A stretch of DNA of 6,431 nt from assembly GCA_000432735.1 (NCBI GenBank), contig FR887790.1, forward strand, positions 8,153-14,583. Direction: 5' to 3'. Below the pieces are notes generated by a model that ran no database searches, was not told the origin of the DNA, and saw nothing but the letters and a program-made list of their open reading frames with translations. The first letter of the stretch is position 1. Every line of letters begins with the position of its first letter. Below, one piece after another: positions 6,391-6,431 of the stretch. This DNA is from Bacteroides sp. CAG:443. Its GTDB lineage: Bacteria > Bacteroidota > Bacteroidia > Bacteroidales > Bacteroidaceae. The position numbers were made by a program, and so were the translations under genes.

Positions 6391-6431
6391 TGAAGTGCAC
6401 CCCAAAAGTTAGACACAAAACTTTTGGGGTG
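6391..6431. mobile_element. Probable terminal end of an IS3-family (IS150-like) insertion sequence, cut by the window edge
   Basis: The sequence starting TGAAGTGCACCC at 6391 and continuing with CAAAAGTTAGACAC closely follows the terminal inverted repeat style of IS150-group elements, as I recall it (TG, then TGCACCC, then a GTTGGAC-like block). It starts 47 bp after the GH31 stop codon. No transposase coding sequence lies within the window, so the element, its other end and any target duplication are unseen. It could also be a relic or a stand-alone repeat. Confidence 0.5.
6398..6431. repeat. Perfect 13-bp inverted repeat at the right edge
   Basis: CACCCCAAAAGTT (6398-6410) and AACTTTTGGGGTG (6419-6431) are exact reverse complements around an 8-nt spacer (AGACACAA). 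The bases preceding the left arm (TG at 6396-6397) would lengthen the repeat if the sequence beyond the window continues with CA. Such hairpins close to an IS end can block incoming transcription. It could also act as a terminator for the GH31 transcript, which has no other clear terminator in the 47 bp after its stop codon. Confidence 0.9.

Noticed and set aside
1..6431. CRISPR arrays, tRNA or rRNA genes, toxin-antitoxin or defence genes
   Set aside because: I found no regularly spaced repeats, no RNA-gene signatures, and no suitable reading frames; the coding space is filled by carbohydrate-related genes.

Overview
The window looks like part of a glycan-foraging locus (a polysaccharide-utilization-type cluster) from a Bacteroidales gut-type bacterium, probably Bacteroides, Phocaeicola or a close relative. 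The reasons are the gene content (GH78, two GH43s and GH31, three of them complete enough to show N-terminal export signals), the lack of strong Shine-Dalgarno sequences, AT-rich start regions, and moderate GC content. No SusC/SusD pair or regulator is present, so the window holds only the enzyme part of such a locus. The genus assignment is inference; no marker gene is present.

Layout, all on the + strand: (1) 2-310, the C-terminal end of a GH78-type alpha-L-rhamnosidase. (2) 311-481, a 171-bp gap with two AT-rich hairpins. (3) 482-1459, an exported GH43 enzyme with endo-arabinanase hallmarks. (4) 1491-2589, a second GH43 enzyme, broken near its N-terminus by an imperfect 40-bp tandem duplication (1641-1680 and 1681-1720) that shifts the frame. 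(5) 2597-2637, a strong intrinsic-terminator-like hairpin. (6) 2685-3773, a membrane acyltransferase of the acyltransferase_3 family. (7) 3794-6343, a large exported GH31 alpha-glycosidase, probably in one operon with the acyltransferase. (8) 6391-6431, what looks like the end of an IS3-family (IS150-like) insertion sequence, cut by the window edge and carrying a 13-bp perfect palindrome.

Functionally the enzymes fit the breakdown of a pectin-like or arabinan-decorated glycan. The first GH43 would cut arabinan internally, the second would release terminal arabinose or xylose, GH78 would remove rhamnose, and GH31 would remove an alpha-linked hexose or xylose. Substrates are inferred from families and neighbours only.

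I do not see an undescribed defence or mobile system here. The most interesting signal is the 40-bp duplication: removing one unit exactly restores a 352-residue enzyme with all three GH43 catalytic acids. It could be a recent inactivating mutation, a reversible slippage switch, or an assembly error. The imported-looking acyltransferase and the C-terminal extension of the GH31 protein are secondary points.
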